Assembly: GCA_900473185.1 (NCBI GenBank)
Contig: UCKU01000015.1
Coordinates: 353,392 to 417,391 of the forward strand
Source: Hyphomicrobiales bacterium
GTDB lineage: Bacteria; Pseudomonadota; Alphaproteobacteria; Rhizobiales; Rhizobiaceae
Direction: 5' to 3'
Length of the DNA: 64,000 nucleotides
Of this stretch, positions 17,166-25,289 are shown one piece after another (position 1 is the first letter of the stretch; each line of letters opens with the position of its first letter). The notes under the pieces were generated by a model. It worked only from the letters and a program-made list of their open reading frames with translations. It made no database searches and had not been told where the DNA came from. The translations under genes and the position numbers were made by a program.

Positions 17166-17772
17166 GTTGCGGAAAGCCCTCATACCATTCGGAATGATCG
17201 CCCTCCCAATTGGCCATGCCCGGCTTGGTCAGGATGCCGCGCGGGCGCACATAGCTCTGGATCACCCGCTTCGGCCGCTCATGCCACTGGATATTGAAGG
17301 CCCATAGTTTCGGAAAGAAGCAGAGCGAGGCATAGAGCAGGTGGTCATGGATCCACCAGGCGAGCCTCTGCCAGTCGCTTTCGTCACTATAGTGATCGAC
17401 CACCCAGGGAACGGCGATGCAGACAGCCGCTCCCATGCAGCCGTCGAAGTCGCGCATGTCCCAGATGTGATGGGCCGCGGTGGCGGCATTGGCCGAGCAG
17501 TTCAGCTTGTTCTCATTGCCGAAGCGGTTGACCGAGGGCGAGCGGTAGCCGGAGCGGATGTGAAGGCGCCCGAACGTCGCTTCCAACGGCTCCAGCAACT
17601 CCTCGCAGAGACGCCTGCCCGTCTCCACGGCAAGATCGGGATCGTCGGGGATGTTCGGGATACGATAGAAATCGGCGATCTCGGAGCGGAGGAAATCGCG
17701 GAAGAAGAAGTTCTTCGACAGGCGCACCCGGCCGAGATCCTCGAGCCCCTTCATCGATCCCGGTTTCTTCAT
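17155..17772 (-). CDS. Uncharacterised protein with M15-peptidase-like motif
   Basis: 205 residues, no signal peptide. RIRSGYRSPSVN-like wording (about 92-102), then a His-x6-Asp pattern in AHHIWDMRD (about 121-128) and a late QWHERP (about 175) resemble the zinc ligands of D-Ala-D-Ala carboxypeptidases of family M15 (SxHxxGxAxD and WH). The middle inserts several Trp/Tyr residues not typical of M15, so activity is uncertain. The start at MKKPGSMKG is used; an ATG seven codons later is possible. Confidence 0.6.
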   Translation of the reverse strand: MKKPGSMKGLEDLGRVRLSKNFFFRDFLRSEIADFYRIPNIPDDPDLAVETGRRLCEELLEPLEATFGRLHIRSGYRSPSVNRFGNENKLNCSANAATAAHHIWDMRDFDGCMGAAVCIAVPWVVDHYSDESDWQRLAWWIHDHLLYASLCFFPKLWAFNIQWHERPKRVIQSYVRPRGILTKPGMANWEGDHSEWYEGFPQLRN

Positions 17773-17841
17773 GCGCGGTCCTCCCGGTTGCTCCCGACAT
17801 CATTGCCCGGAAAATGCGGCCGTTCCACCCGAAATGCGCCG

Positions 17842-17866
17842 GGAACAATTAGCGCGGTATTCGCTT
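17842..17866 (+). promoter_or_regulatory. Possible EcfG promoter for the DUF892 gene
   Basis: GGAAC at 17842-17846, followed after 16 bases by GCTT at 17863-17866, resembles the general stress response pattern GGAAC-N16/17-CGTT. The -35 part is perfect and the -10 part imperfect. The position, about 50 bp upstream of a YciE/YciF-type gene (a common general-stress target), supports it. Confidence 0.4.
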
Positions 17867-17916
17867 CTATTGATGTCGCCGAAAGGGCGTGAATCCCCCA
17901 ACGAAGGAACGGAACA

Positions 17917-18417
17917 ATGGCCAAGGAAAAGACGCTGGACGATCTGTTTTACGATACGCTCAAGGACATCTATTTCGCCGAACGGCAGATATTGCGCGCC
18001 CTGCCGAAGATGGCGCGTGCTGCCCAGTCCCAGGAACTGAAGGCGGGTTTCGAGAAGCATCGCCAAGAAACCGAAGGCCATGTCGAGCGGCTGCAGCAGG
18101 TCTTCGAAATCATCGGCAAGCGCGCCCAGGGCAAAACGTGTGAGGCGATCCAGGGCATCATTGCCGAAGGCGAGGAAATCATCGAAGAGTTCAAGGGCAC
18201 TGCCGCGATCGATGCAGGCCTGATCTCCTCGGCCCAGGCCGTCGAACACTATGAAATCGCCCGCTACGGGACGCTGAAGACCTGGGCGCAGACGCTGGGC
18301 TTCAAGGAAGCCGTCACGCTTCTCGACCAGACGCTGCAGGAAGAAGGCAAGACCGACCAGCTTCTGACGAAGCTTGCAACGACTGCCGCAAACCAGAAGG
18401 CGTCTCGCGCAGCCTGA
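17917..18417 (+). CDS. YciE/YciF-type ferritin-like protein (DUF892)
   Basis: A 166-residue four-helix ferritin-like protein. The N terminus TLDDLFYDTLKDIYFAERQIL and EKHRQETEGHVERL carry the Glu/His residues expected for a di-metal centre (E in FAERQ, ExxxxH pairs), repeated in AVEHYEIARYGTL. Such proteins are induced by osmotic, desiccation or oxidative stress in enterics and rhizobia; the biochemical role is not established. A clear AAGGAACGG ribosome-binding site precedes the ATG. It stands alone behind a possible EcfG promoter. Confidence 0.92.
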   Translation: MAKEKTLDDLFYDTLKDIYFAERQILRALPKMARAAQSQELKAGFEKHRQETEGHVERLQQVFEIIGKRAQGKTCEAIQGIIAEGEEIIEEFKGTAAIDAGLISSAQAVEHYEIARYGTLKTWAQTLGFKEAVTLLDQTLQEEGKTDQLLTKLATTAANQKASRAA

Positions 18418-18535
18418 TACTTGTCCTCATATCGGCAAGGAGAGCGGCCGGTACCGGCTGCTCTCCTTCTCCCAGCCTTGCCTTCGCCGACGACCCCGCT
18501 ATCATTTCCTTCAGAATGTGAGGCGAGGTGTCGAT

Positions 18536-18895
18536 ATGGCCGACAGGCAGGCAATCGAAGCGACGGTTCATCTCTATGTTGAGGGCATGGCCTTCGCCAA
18601 TGAAGCAGCCCTGAAGAAAGCCTTTCACCCGAAAAGCTCGATCATCGGGCACTATCAGAATGCGGTGGAATGGCTCTCGCGCGACGAATTCATCGCGGCA
18701 ATCCTCGAGGAAGGGGCCGCGCCGCCCGGCACTCAGCCTTATATGGATATCGGCAGCATCGATATTTCCGGCGATGCGGCGACCGTGAAGGTGACCGACG
18801 ATTTTGCCGGCATGCGTTTCACCGATTATCTGTCACTGTTGAAGATCGACGGACGCTGGACGATCGTCAGCAAGCTCTACCATCTTCACATATAA
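18536..18895 (+). CDS. NTF2-like (lumazine-binding-like) small protein
   Basis: A 119-residue cone-shaped NTF2-fold protein: helix IEATVHLYVEGMAFANEAALKKAFHP, then alternating strands ending in FTDYLSLLKIDGRWTIVSKLYH. Wording is that of Pfam lumazine-binding/NTF2-like family members, frequently annotated as putative isomerase-like or ligand-binding. The start is the ATG behind GAGGCGAGG. Function unknown. Its stop lies just before the pheT terminator. Confidence 0.85.
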   Translation: MADRQAIEATVHLYVEGMAFANEAALKKAFHPKSSIIGHYQNAVEWLSRDEFIAAILEEGAAPPGTQPYMDIGSIDISGDAATVKVTDDFAGMRFTDYLSLLKIDGRWTIVSKLYHLHI

Positions 18896-18924
18896 AAAGA
18901 CCGGCAGCTTGCGCCGTCGGTCTT
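18894..18924 (-). terminator. Rho-independent terminator of pheST
   Basis: Reading the minus strand, AAGACCG (18924-18918) pairs with CGGTCTT (18903-18897), the stem continues with a wobble and mismatched inner part around loop GCAA, and a TTTTTATA run follows. It lies 23 bp past the pheT stop. On the plus strand it also sits just after the NTF2-like gene and may act both ways. Confidence 0.75.
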
Positions 18925-18946
18925 CTCAAATTTTCTATTAGCCGGA

Positions 18947-21370
18947 TCAGCTTCTCAGGACGCCGCCGGTGAACTTGGCGACGCTGGCTACGATCTTCTG
19001 CGTCAGCGCTTCGAAATCCTCATCCGTCAGCGTGCGCTCAGCCGGCTGGATCTGGACCTCGATCGCCACGGACTTCTTGCCCTCGCCGACCGATGTACCT
19101 TCGAAAATATCGAAGACATTGACACCGGTGATCAGCTTGCGATCGACGCCGGTGGCAGCCTTGATGATGGCGCCGGCTTCCACCGTCTTGTCGACGACGA
19201 AAGCGAAGTCGCGCTTGACGGCCTGGAAGGGCGAAAGTTCGAGCGCCGGCTTGGTGCGGGTCGCCTTCTTCTTCGGCTCAGCCATGGCATCGAGATAGAC
19301 TTCGAAGCCGCAGAGAGCACCGGAAACGTCAAGCTTTTCAAGCGTGGTCGGATGGAACTCGCCGAAATAGCCGAGGATCACCTTCGGACCCATCTTGATC
19401 GTGCCGGAACGGCCGGGGTGATACCATTCCGGACCACCCTGCTCGATCTGGATATTGCCCATCGGCAGGCCGCAGGCCTCGATAACGGCAAGCGCATCGG
19501 CCTTGGCATCGAAGACATCGACCGGCTTGCCGCCGCCCTTTGACGCATTCGACCACATGCGGCCGGCGCCGGAAAGCGAGGCCGTGCCGCGGCGGATGCC
19601 GCCGGCGACGCGCCGTTGGCCTTCCGGCGTGTCGTTTTCGTAGGTGCCCGAGACTTCGAAGATTGCCACGTCGCCATAGCCTTTATCGGCATTGCGCTGG
19701 GCAGCCGTCAGCAGGCCCGGCAGCAGCGAGGGGCGCATATCCGACATTTCGGCGGCAATCGGGTTGGCGAGCTTGAGGGCCGCAGAACCGCCGCCGAAGA
19801 GCTTTGCCTGATCTTCGGGAATGAAGGACCAGGTGACGGCTTCCAGCATGCCGCGCGAGGCAAGCGCGCGCTTGGCGGAGCGGGTGCGGATCTGCAGGGT
19901 CGTCAGGATGCGGCCGTTGACAGCAGCATGGCTTTCGAGTGGCGCCGGCTTGATGTTGTCGACGCCGTGGATGCGCATGACCTCTTCAACGAGATCGGCC
20001 TTGCCGTCCACGTCAGGACGCCAGGAGGGAACGGCCACGGAGACACGTTCGCCGGAGCCGGAAACCTTGAAGCCGAGACGGGTCAGGATCGCGTTGCTTT
20101 CGTCCGTCGAGACTTCGAGGCCAGTCAAGCGCTTGACCTCGGAATAGGGGAAGTCAACGATCTTCGGCTCGTAACCCTTGTAGCCGACTATCTCCGCCTT
20201 AGCGGGGGTGCCGCCGCACAGTTCCAGAACCAGTTCCGTCGTGCGCTCGAGGCCCGGAACCATATATTCCGGATCGACGCCGCGTTCGAAGCGATAGCGG
20301 GCATCGGTGATGATGCCGAGCGCACGGCCGGACTTGGCGATGTTCATCGGATCCCAGAGAGCGGATTCGATCAGCACGTCGACAGTGTTTTCGTCACAGC
20401 CCGAATGTTCGCCGCCCATGATGCCGCCGATCGATTCAATACCGTCCTCGTCAGCGATGACCACATTGTTCGGGCCGAGCTTGTATTCGCGCTGGTCGAG
20501 CGCCAGCACGGTTTCGCCTTCCCTGGCGCGGCGCACAGTCAGGTTGCCCGTGACCTTGGCGGCGTCGAAGACGTGCATCGGGCGGCCCTGATCGAAGGTC
20601 ATGTAGTTGGTGATATCGACGAGCGCATTGATCGGGCGCAGGCCGATGGCGAGCAGCCGCTGCTGCATCCAGCGCGGGCTCGGGCCATTCTTCACGCCGC
20701 GCACGAGCCTGAGGCTGAAGCCCGGGCAGAGCTTCGCATCATCGAGATCGAGCGTCAGCTTGACCGGCGTTTCGCCTTCAACAGCGAAGAACGGTACAGG
20801 GCGCGTCTTCAGCGTGCCGAGGCCGGAGGCTGCGAGATCGCGGGCGATGCCATAGATCGAGGTGCAGTCCGGACGGTTCGGCGTCAGGTTGATCTCGATG
20901 ACAGGGTCGTCGAGATGGGAATACGCGGCGTAGCTCGTGCCGACGGGCGCATCATCAGGCAGGTCAATGATGCCATCGTGGTTGTCGGATATCTGCAGTT
21001 CCTTTTCCGAGCACATCATGCCGCGGCTTTCGACACCGCGGATATTGCCGACCGACAGTGTCACGTCGATGCCGGGAACATAGGTGCCGGGAGCGGCAAA
21101 GGCGCCGACGAGGCCTGCACGCGCATTCGGCGCGCCGCAGACGACCTGCACCGGAGCGCCCTGGCCGATATCGACCATCAGCACCTTCAGGCGGTCGGCC
21201 TGCGGATGTTTCTCGGCCGAGAGAACCTTGGCGATGACGAAGGGCTTGAAGGCCGCCTTGTCATCGACATCTTCTACTTCCAGCCCGATCTGCGTCAGAC
21301 GGGTGCAGATTTCATCGAGCGTGGCATCCGTTTCCAGATGATCCTTGAGCCAGGAAAGCGTGAATTTCAT
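18947..21370 (-). CDS. pheT: Phenylalanine-tRNA ligase beta subunit
   Basis: An 807-residue bacterial-type PheRS beta chain, forming the alpha2-beta2 enzyme with PheS. Domains in order: N-terminal region with the EMAP/tRNA-binding OB fold (about 40-150, AEKHPQADRLKV), B3/B4 editing domain (about 215-395, GGIMGGEHSGC), B5 domain (about 405-475), catalytic-like core (about 490-700) and C-terminal ferredoxin-like anticodon-binding domain (about 715-807, AVKRDFAFVVD). Full length. Start is 15 bp downstream of pheS, same transcript. Confidence 0.97.
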   Translation of the reverse strand: MKFTLSWLKDHLETDATLDEICTRLTQIGLEVEDVDDKAAFKPFVIAKVLSAEKHPQADRLKVLMVDIGQGAPVQVVCGAPNARAGLVGAFAAPGTYVPGIDVTLSVGNIRGVESRGMMCSEKELQISDNHDGIIDLPDDAPVGTSYAAYSHLDDPVIEINLTPNRPDCTSIYGIARDLAASGLGTLKTRPVPFFAVEGETPVKLTLDLDDAKLCPGFSLRLVRGVKNGPSPRWMQQRLLAIGLRPINALVDITNYMTFDQGRPMHVFDAAKVTGNLTVRRAREGETVLALDQREYKLGPNNVVIADEDGIESIGGIMGGEHSGCDENTVDVLIESALWDPMNIAKSGRALGIITDARYRFERGVDPEYMVPGLERTTELVLELCGGTPAKAEIVGYKGYEPKIVDFPYSEVKRLTGLEVSTDESNAILTRLGFKVSGSGERVSVAVPSWRPDVDGKADLVEEVMRIHGVDNIKPAPLESHAAVNGRILTTLQIRTRSAKRALASRGMLEAVTWSFIPEDQAKLFGGGSAALKLANPIAAEMSDMRPSLLPGLLTAAQRNADKGYGDVAIFEVSGTYENDTPEGQRRVAGGIRRGTASLSGAGRMWSNASKGGGKPVDVFDAKADALAVIEACGLPMGNIQIEQGGPEWYHPGRSGTIKMGPKVILGYFGEFHPTTLEKLDVSGALCGFEVYLDAMAEPKKKATRTKPALELSPFQAVKRDFAFVVDKTVEAGAIIKAATGVDRKLITGVNVFDIFEGTSVGEGKKSVAIEVQIQPAERTLTDEDFEALTQKIVASVAKFTGGVLRS

Positions 21371-21385
21371 AGGTCCAATCCTCCC

Positions 21386-22468
21386 TTAGACGCTCAGGCC
21401 GCCGAACAGCGTCGGCATGTCGAGCGGGCGGAAGCCGTAATGGTTCATCCAGCGGACGTCGGCGTTGAAGAAGTCGCGCAGGTCGGGCATGCCGTATTTC
21501 AGCATGGCGATGCGGTCGAGGCCCATGCCCCAGGCAAAGCCCTGATATTCATCGGGATCGAGACCGCCGTAACGCAGCACGTTGGGATGGACCATGCCGC
21601 AGCCGAGAATCTCCATCCAGTCCGTGCCTTCGCCGAACTTGACGATCGGGCCGGAGCGGTCGCACTGGATATCGACTTCGAACGAGGGCTCGGTGAAGGG
21701 GAAGAAGGACGGGCGGAAACGCATCGTCACGCTGTCGACCTCGAAGAAGGTCTTGCAGAATTCTTCCAGCACCCAGCGGATATTGGCAACATTGGCCTTC
21801 TTGTCGATGACGAGGCCCTCGACCTGATGGAACATCGGCGAATGGGTGGCATCGGAATCCTGGCGGTAGGTCTTGCCGGGGATGATGATGCGGATCGGCG
21901 GCTTCTGGGCTTCCATGGTGCGGATCTGCACCGGCGAGGTATGCGTGCGCAGAACCTTGCGCTCACCCTTCTCATCCGGATTGAAGAAGAAGGTGTCGTG
22001 CATCTCGCGGGCCGGGTGTCCCTCGGGGAAATTCAGAGCCGTGAAATTGTAATAGTCGGTCTCGATATCCGGCCCCTCGGCGATCGAGAAACCCATGTCG
22101 CCGAAAATTGCGGTAATCTCATCGACGATCTGGCTGATCGGATGGATGCGGCCGCGTTCGGCGGGTGAAGAACGGACCGGCAAGCTGACATCGACCGTTT
22201 CAGCCTTCAGGCGGGCATTGATCGCAGCTTCCTTCAGCACCGATTTGCGGTCGGCCAGGGCGTCGGTTACTTCGTTCTTCAGCGCGTTGATTGCTGCGCC
22301 GCGGGTCTGCCGCTCTTCCGGCGTCATGGCACCGAGCGTCTTCAAGAGCTCAGAAATCGAGCCCTTCTTGCCGAGCGCGGAAACACGAACGGCTTCGAGC
22401 GCAGTCTCATCATTGGCGGCTGCAATTTCGGCAAGCAAAGAGGATTTCAGCTGGTCGATATCTGACAT
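21386..22468 (-). CDS. pheS: Phenylalanine-tRNA ligase alpha subunit
   Basis: A 360-residue class II aminoacyl-tRNA synthetase catalytic chain. An N-terminal coiled-coil arm (1-85) is followed by the catalytic core: GRIHPISQI, motif 2 LRTHTSPVQIRTM, FHQVEGLV, PSFFPFTEPS and motif 3 GFAWGMGLDRIAML. The upstream in-frame extension of 38 residues is low-complexity and unlike the family, so MSDIDQL is the start. Transcribed after rplT across a 148-bp spacer with competing hairpins, so it may be regulated by attenuation. Confidence 0.97.
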   Translation of the reverse strand: MSDIDQLKSSLLAEIAAANDETALEAVRVSALGKKGSISELLKTLGAMTPEERQTRGAAINALKNEVTDALADRKSVLKEAAINARLKAETVDVSLPVRSSPAERGRIHPISQIVDEITAIFGDMGFSIAEGPDIETDYYNFTALNFPEGHPAREMHDTFFFNPDEKGERKVLRTHTSPVQIRTMEAQKPPIRIIIPGKTYRQDSDATHSPMFHQVEGLVIDKKANVANIRWVLEEFCKTFFEVDSVTMRFRPSFFPFTEPSFEVDIQCDRSGPIVKFGEGTDWMEILGCGMVHPNVLRYGGLDPDEYQGFAWGMGLDRIAMLKYGMPDLRDFFNADVRWMNHYGFRPLDMPTLFGGLSV

Positions 22469-22545
22469 TGTCTTTTTTCCGTCCGGATCAGGCGGCGTTC
22501 GAAAGGCGGGCGCGGCAAAGCGGCGCCAGCAGTACAGAGAAAGAA

Positions 22546-22616
22546 AAACCCGCGCTAGCCCAAACCAGCGCGGGTTTCCCAAAATTCAAAAAAGCGTCAA
22601 GCTTGGGAAGCGCTGG
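22546..22616 (-). promoter_or_regulatory. Terminator/antiterminator-like element between rplT and pheS
   Basis: On the minus strand three segments can form two exclusive structures. A (22616-22603, CCAGCGCTTCCCAA) can pair with B (22582-22565) over 7+7 bp with a 4-nt bulge. The inner part of B (22577-22567, AAACCCGCGCT) can instead pair with C (22556-22546) as an 11-bp stem followed by TTTTTCTTTCT, a clear intrinsic terminator. Segment A begins directly after the rplT stop codon. Either this is a simple terminator with a chance upstream repeat, or an attenuator controlling pheST. No phenylalanine-rich leader peptide was found. Confidence 0.7.
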
Positions 22617-23021
22617 TTACCGAACCGCGCCTTCAAACTCGTTAGCCGTGCCGGTTTCCTTGAGGTACTCAAGGGCCTTCTTGGCGGCAGCAACCAGGGC
22701 ACCGAATGCTTCCGGCTCATGGATTGCCATGTCGGAGAGAACCTTGCGGTCGACTTCGATGCCAGCCTTGTTCAGGCCGTCGATGAAGCGGCCATAGGTC
22801 AGGCCGAATTCGCGGACGGCAGCGTTGATACGCTGGATCCAGAGGGCGCGGAAGTTGCGCTTGTTAACCTTGCGGTCGCGATATGCGTACTGCTTGGCGC
22901 GATCGACGGCAGCCTTGGCGGTACGGATGGTGTTCTTGCGGCGGCCGTAGAAACCCTTGGCCTGCTTCAGAACCTTCTTGTGCTTGGCGTGGGCGGTGAC
23001 GCCTCTTTTTACACGTGCCAT
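22617..23021 (-). CDS. rplT: 50S ribosomal protein L20
   Basis: A 134-residue ribosomal protein with the highly basic start MARVKRGVTAHAKHKKVLKQAKGFYGRRKN, which is diagnostic of bL20, and the globular C-terminal domain with WIQRINAA. Second gene after rpmI (39-bp gap), in the conserved infC-rpmI-rplT-pheST order. In other bacteria L20 represses this operon at the mRNA level. Confidence 0.98.
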   Translation of the reverse strand: MARVKRGVTAHAKHKKVLKQAKGFYGRRKNTIRTAKAAVDRAKQYAYRDRKVNKRNFRALWIQRINAAVREFGLTYGRFIDGLNKAGIEVDRKVLSDMAIHEPEAFGALVAAAKKALEYLKETGTANEFEGAVR

Positions 23022-23060
23022 TTCATGATCTCCTTAATCTAACGCGTTACCGGAATAGTC

Positions 23061-23264
23061 TCAGAGACCGTTCGGCAGATAGTTCTTCACGACCTTGCGG
23101 CCATCGGGTTCAGCCAGAACCATCGTGCCGCGTGCATCGCGAATGAACTTGTTCGTGCGCTTGATCATGCCATGGCGCTTGCCAGCGGCAGCCGCCTTGA
23201 CCTTGCCGGTGGCGGTGATCTTGAACCGCTTCTTGGCAGAGGACTTCGTCTTCATCTTGGGCAT
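23061..23264 (-). CDS. rpmI: 50S ribosomal protein L35
   Basis: 67 residues, start MPKMKTKSSAKKRFKITATGK and the RHGMIKR segment identify bL35. Full length. A candidate sigma-70-like promoter lies about 180 bp upstream, leaving a leader long enough for the L20-binding site known for this operon in other bacteria. Confidence 0.98.
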   Translation of the reverse strand: MPKMKTKSSAKKRFKITATGKVKAAAAGKRHGMIKRTNKFIRDARGTMVLAEPDGRKVVKNYLPNGL

Positions 23265-23451
23265 TTTGCTACTCCGTTCTGAGAACTCCTCACCCGCTTC
23301 GTTAAAGAAGCCCTTCTGCGAAAGCCCGGTTTACCGGATTTCGCCCAAGGCGCGGGAGCGTTTGTTGTTGATCTGCGGGGCCAGTGACGAAACCTGCCCG
23401 CAAGCATTCGAAACTGCCACGGCATGCCCTGCCGGTCAGTTCGGACGCGCG

Positions 23452-23480
23452 CTTATAACCGCAGCGTCATGAAAGTGCAA
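23452..23480 (-). promoter_or_regulatory. Candidate sigma-70-type promoter for rpmI-rplT
   Basis: Minus strand: TTGCAC (23480-23475), a 17-bp spacer, then TATAAG (23457-23452). The -10 is strong and the -35 weak. It lies just after the infC terminator, which would isolate rpmI-rplT(-pheST) from infC. Confidence 0.45.
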
Positions 23481-23518
23481 CGGGGCGGATGATGATTCTT
23501 GCACCCGCAAGAAACACA

Positions 23519-23542
23519 AAAGCCGCCCTGTCGGACGGCTTT
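23519..23542 (-). terminator. Terminator downstream of infC
   Basis: AAAGCCG (23519-23525) pairs with CGGCTTT (23536-23542), the stem extending by two G-C pairs after one mismatch around loop TGTC. On the minus strand a short T-rich stretch follows (TTTTGTGTTTC). It lies 22 bp past the infC stop. Confidence 0.65.
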
Positions 23543-23564
23543 GAGCGCAAGGATGCGGCACCGG

Positions 23565-24101
23565 TCACTTCGGCGCCAGCACCATCATCATCTGGCGGCC
23601 TTCGAGCTTCGGCTCGGCTTCCACCTTGGCAATCTCAAGCGTGTCGGCCTTGACCTGCTGGAGAAGCTTCATGCCGAGTTCCTGGTGGGCCATTTCACGG
23701 CCGCGGAACTTCAGCGTTACCTTCACCTTGTCGCCTTCGTCAAAGAAGCGACCCATCGCCTTCATCTTCACCTCATAGTCATGGGTGTCGATATTCGGAC
23801 GCATCTTGATTTCTTTGACTTCGACAATCTTCTGCTTCTTGCGCGCCTCGGCGGCCTTCTTCTGGTTGGCATATTTCAGCTTGCCCAGATCGAGGATCTT
23901 GCACACCGGCGGTTCAACATTGGGGGAAATTTCGACAAGGTCGAGGCCGGCTTCTTCCGCCATTCTCAAGGCCTGGTCGGTAGGCACGACGCCCAGATTC
24001 TCACCGTTCGCCCCAATCAGCTGAACTTTGGGAATGCGGATTTCACGGTTCGAACGCGGTCCATCCTTTACGGGCGCGTCGGTTTTAAAGGGTCTGCGAA
24101 T
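23565..24101 (-). CDS. infC: Translation initiation factor IF-3
   Basis: A 178-residue IF-3: N-terminal domain with NREIRIPKVQLIGANGENLGVV (about 17-38) and KYANQKK linker, C-terminal domain with RPNIDTHDYEVKMK and KVTLKFRGRE. The start is the ATT at 24099-24101, nine bases after GAGGAG. No ATG or GTG fits, and the upstream in-frame ATG would add 25 non-family residues. A rare ATT/ATA start is typical of infC and serves IF-3 autoregulation. Confidence 0.95.
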   Translation of the reverse strand: MRRPFKTDAPVKDGPRSNREIRIPKVQLIGANGENLGVVPTDQALRMAEEAGLDLVEISPNVEPPVCKILDLGKLKYANQKKAAEARKKQKIVEVKEIKMRPNIDTHDYEVKMKAMGRFFDEGDKVKVTLKFRGREMAHQELGMKLLQQVKADTLEIAKVEAEPKLEGRQMMMVLAPK

Positions 24102-24281
24102 GGTCGTATTCTCCTCGCGTTGTTCGGAACGTTGCAGCTTCGTGTCCCAGTTCGAAAGGGGGCACAAACGGGTCACGCCATCACTGCAACGGATTCAATA
24201 ACACCCTATAGCGGAAAAATCACCTGCTGTCAGCCTGTCAAGAATCTGTTTTATAGGCCAAAATAATAGGAGTTCTGCCCG

Positions 24282-25079
24282 ATGTCCGATGAGATGCCCA
24301 TTCTTCAGCCGAAGTTCCTGACAGTCGGTGAAGGCGAGGACGCACGGCAGATCGCCGTGCTGCTGCGGCCCGCGCGGACAGGCGCTGACCTTCCCGCCCT
24401 CGTCTGGCTATCCGGCTACCGATCCGACATGAGCGGCAGCAAGGCCGTCGAAATCGACCGGCTGGCGGAGGAGTTGGGTGCCGCCAGCATTCGCCTCGAC
24501 TATTCCGGTCACGGGCTTTCCGGGGGCGCATTTACCGACGGCACGATCTCGCGCTGGCTGGAGGAGGCGCTCGCGGTGATCGGCGATACCGCCCCCAAAC
24601 GGATGATCCTCATCGGCTCTTCGATGGGCGGCTGGATCGCACTCAGAGTGGCGCAGGAGCTAGCGAAGGGCGGCGGGCCGAAGCTCGAAGGCATGGTGCT
24701 GATAGCGCCGGCGCCGGACTTCACCTCTGATCTGATCGAGCCGAACCTCAAGAAGAAGGAACGCGCCTCGCTGGAGGAGCGCGGCTATTTCGAGGAACGC
24801 TCGCAGTATAGCCCGGAGCCCAACATCTATACGCGCGCCCTCATCGAGGACGGCCGCCGGAACCGGGTGCTGACAGGCATTATCGAAACAGGCTGCCCGA
24901 TCCATATCCTGCAGGGCATGAAGGATGCCGATGTTCCTTATCTGCATGCAATGAAGCTCGTGGAACATCTTCCTGCCGACGACGTGGTACTGACCTTTAT
25001 CCGCGACGGCGACCACAGGCTGTCGCGCGCCCAAGACATCGAAAGGCTACGCGGCGCCGTCAAGGGCCTCATCCGATAG
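24282..25079 (+). CDS. Alpha/beta hydrolase (ABHD10-like)
   Basis: A 265-residue serine hydrolase. Nucleophile S114 in GSSMG (112-116), oxyanion-region WLSGYRSDM, Asp in GMKDADVPY and His in DGDHRLSR complete a plausible triad. Wording is closest to the ABHD10/YchQ-like branch, whose eukaryotic members act on acyl thioesters or glucuronides. Substrate unknown. It is divergent from infC. Confidence 0.88.
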   Translation: MSDEMPILQPKFLTVGEGEDARQIAVLLRPARTGADLPALVWLSGYRSDMSGSKAVEIDRLAEELGAASIRLDYSGHGLSGGAFTDGTISRWLEEALAVIGDTAPKRMILIGSSMGGWIALRVAQELAKGGGPKLEGMVLIAPAPDFTSDLIEPNLKKKERASLEERGYFEERSQYSPEPNIYTRALIEDGRRNRVLTGIIETGCPIHILQGMKDADVPYLHAMKLVEHLPADDVVLTFIRDGDHRLSRAQDIERLRGAVKGLIR

Positions 25080-25289
25080 ACTGAAGCCGGTCGTTCATCA
25101 AAGAATATGCAACTGCCCGAATAGAGGGCTTTGGTTGAGTAAGTCATGCTCAGCTATCCCTAAGGTTATGTCGCATTTTAACCATGTCTACGAGTTGCGC
25201 GGCCCTCCCAAGAAGTAACGATTGACTCCTTTCGGCCCTCTCCGTTAACTGTTTGTTAATAAATAAAGGGCGATGCAGGGAAGTAGGGC

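Larger units (their letters stand above)
23265..23564. other. 300-bp spacer between infC and rpmI
   Basis: Contains, on the minus strand, the infC terminator (23519-23542), then a candidate promoter (23452-23480) and an untranslated leader to rpmI. No coding potential seen. Confidence 0.6.

Noticed and set aside
19616..22168. 850-codon open frame on the plus strand
   Set aside because: Exactly antisense to pheT/pheS, which are certain; long antisense frames arise from high-GC codon bias. No family wording in the translation.
22469..22616. Phe-rich leader peptide for pheST attenuation
   Set aside because: Looked for on the minus strand in the spacer; only a four-codon TTG-started frame exists, too short to accept.
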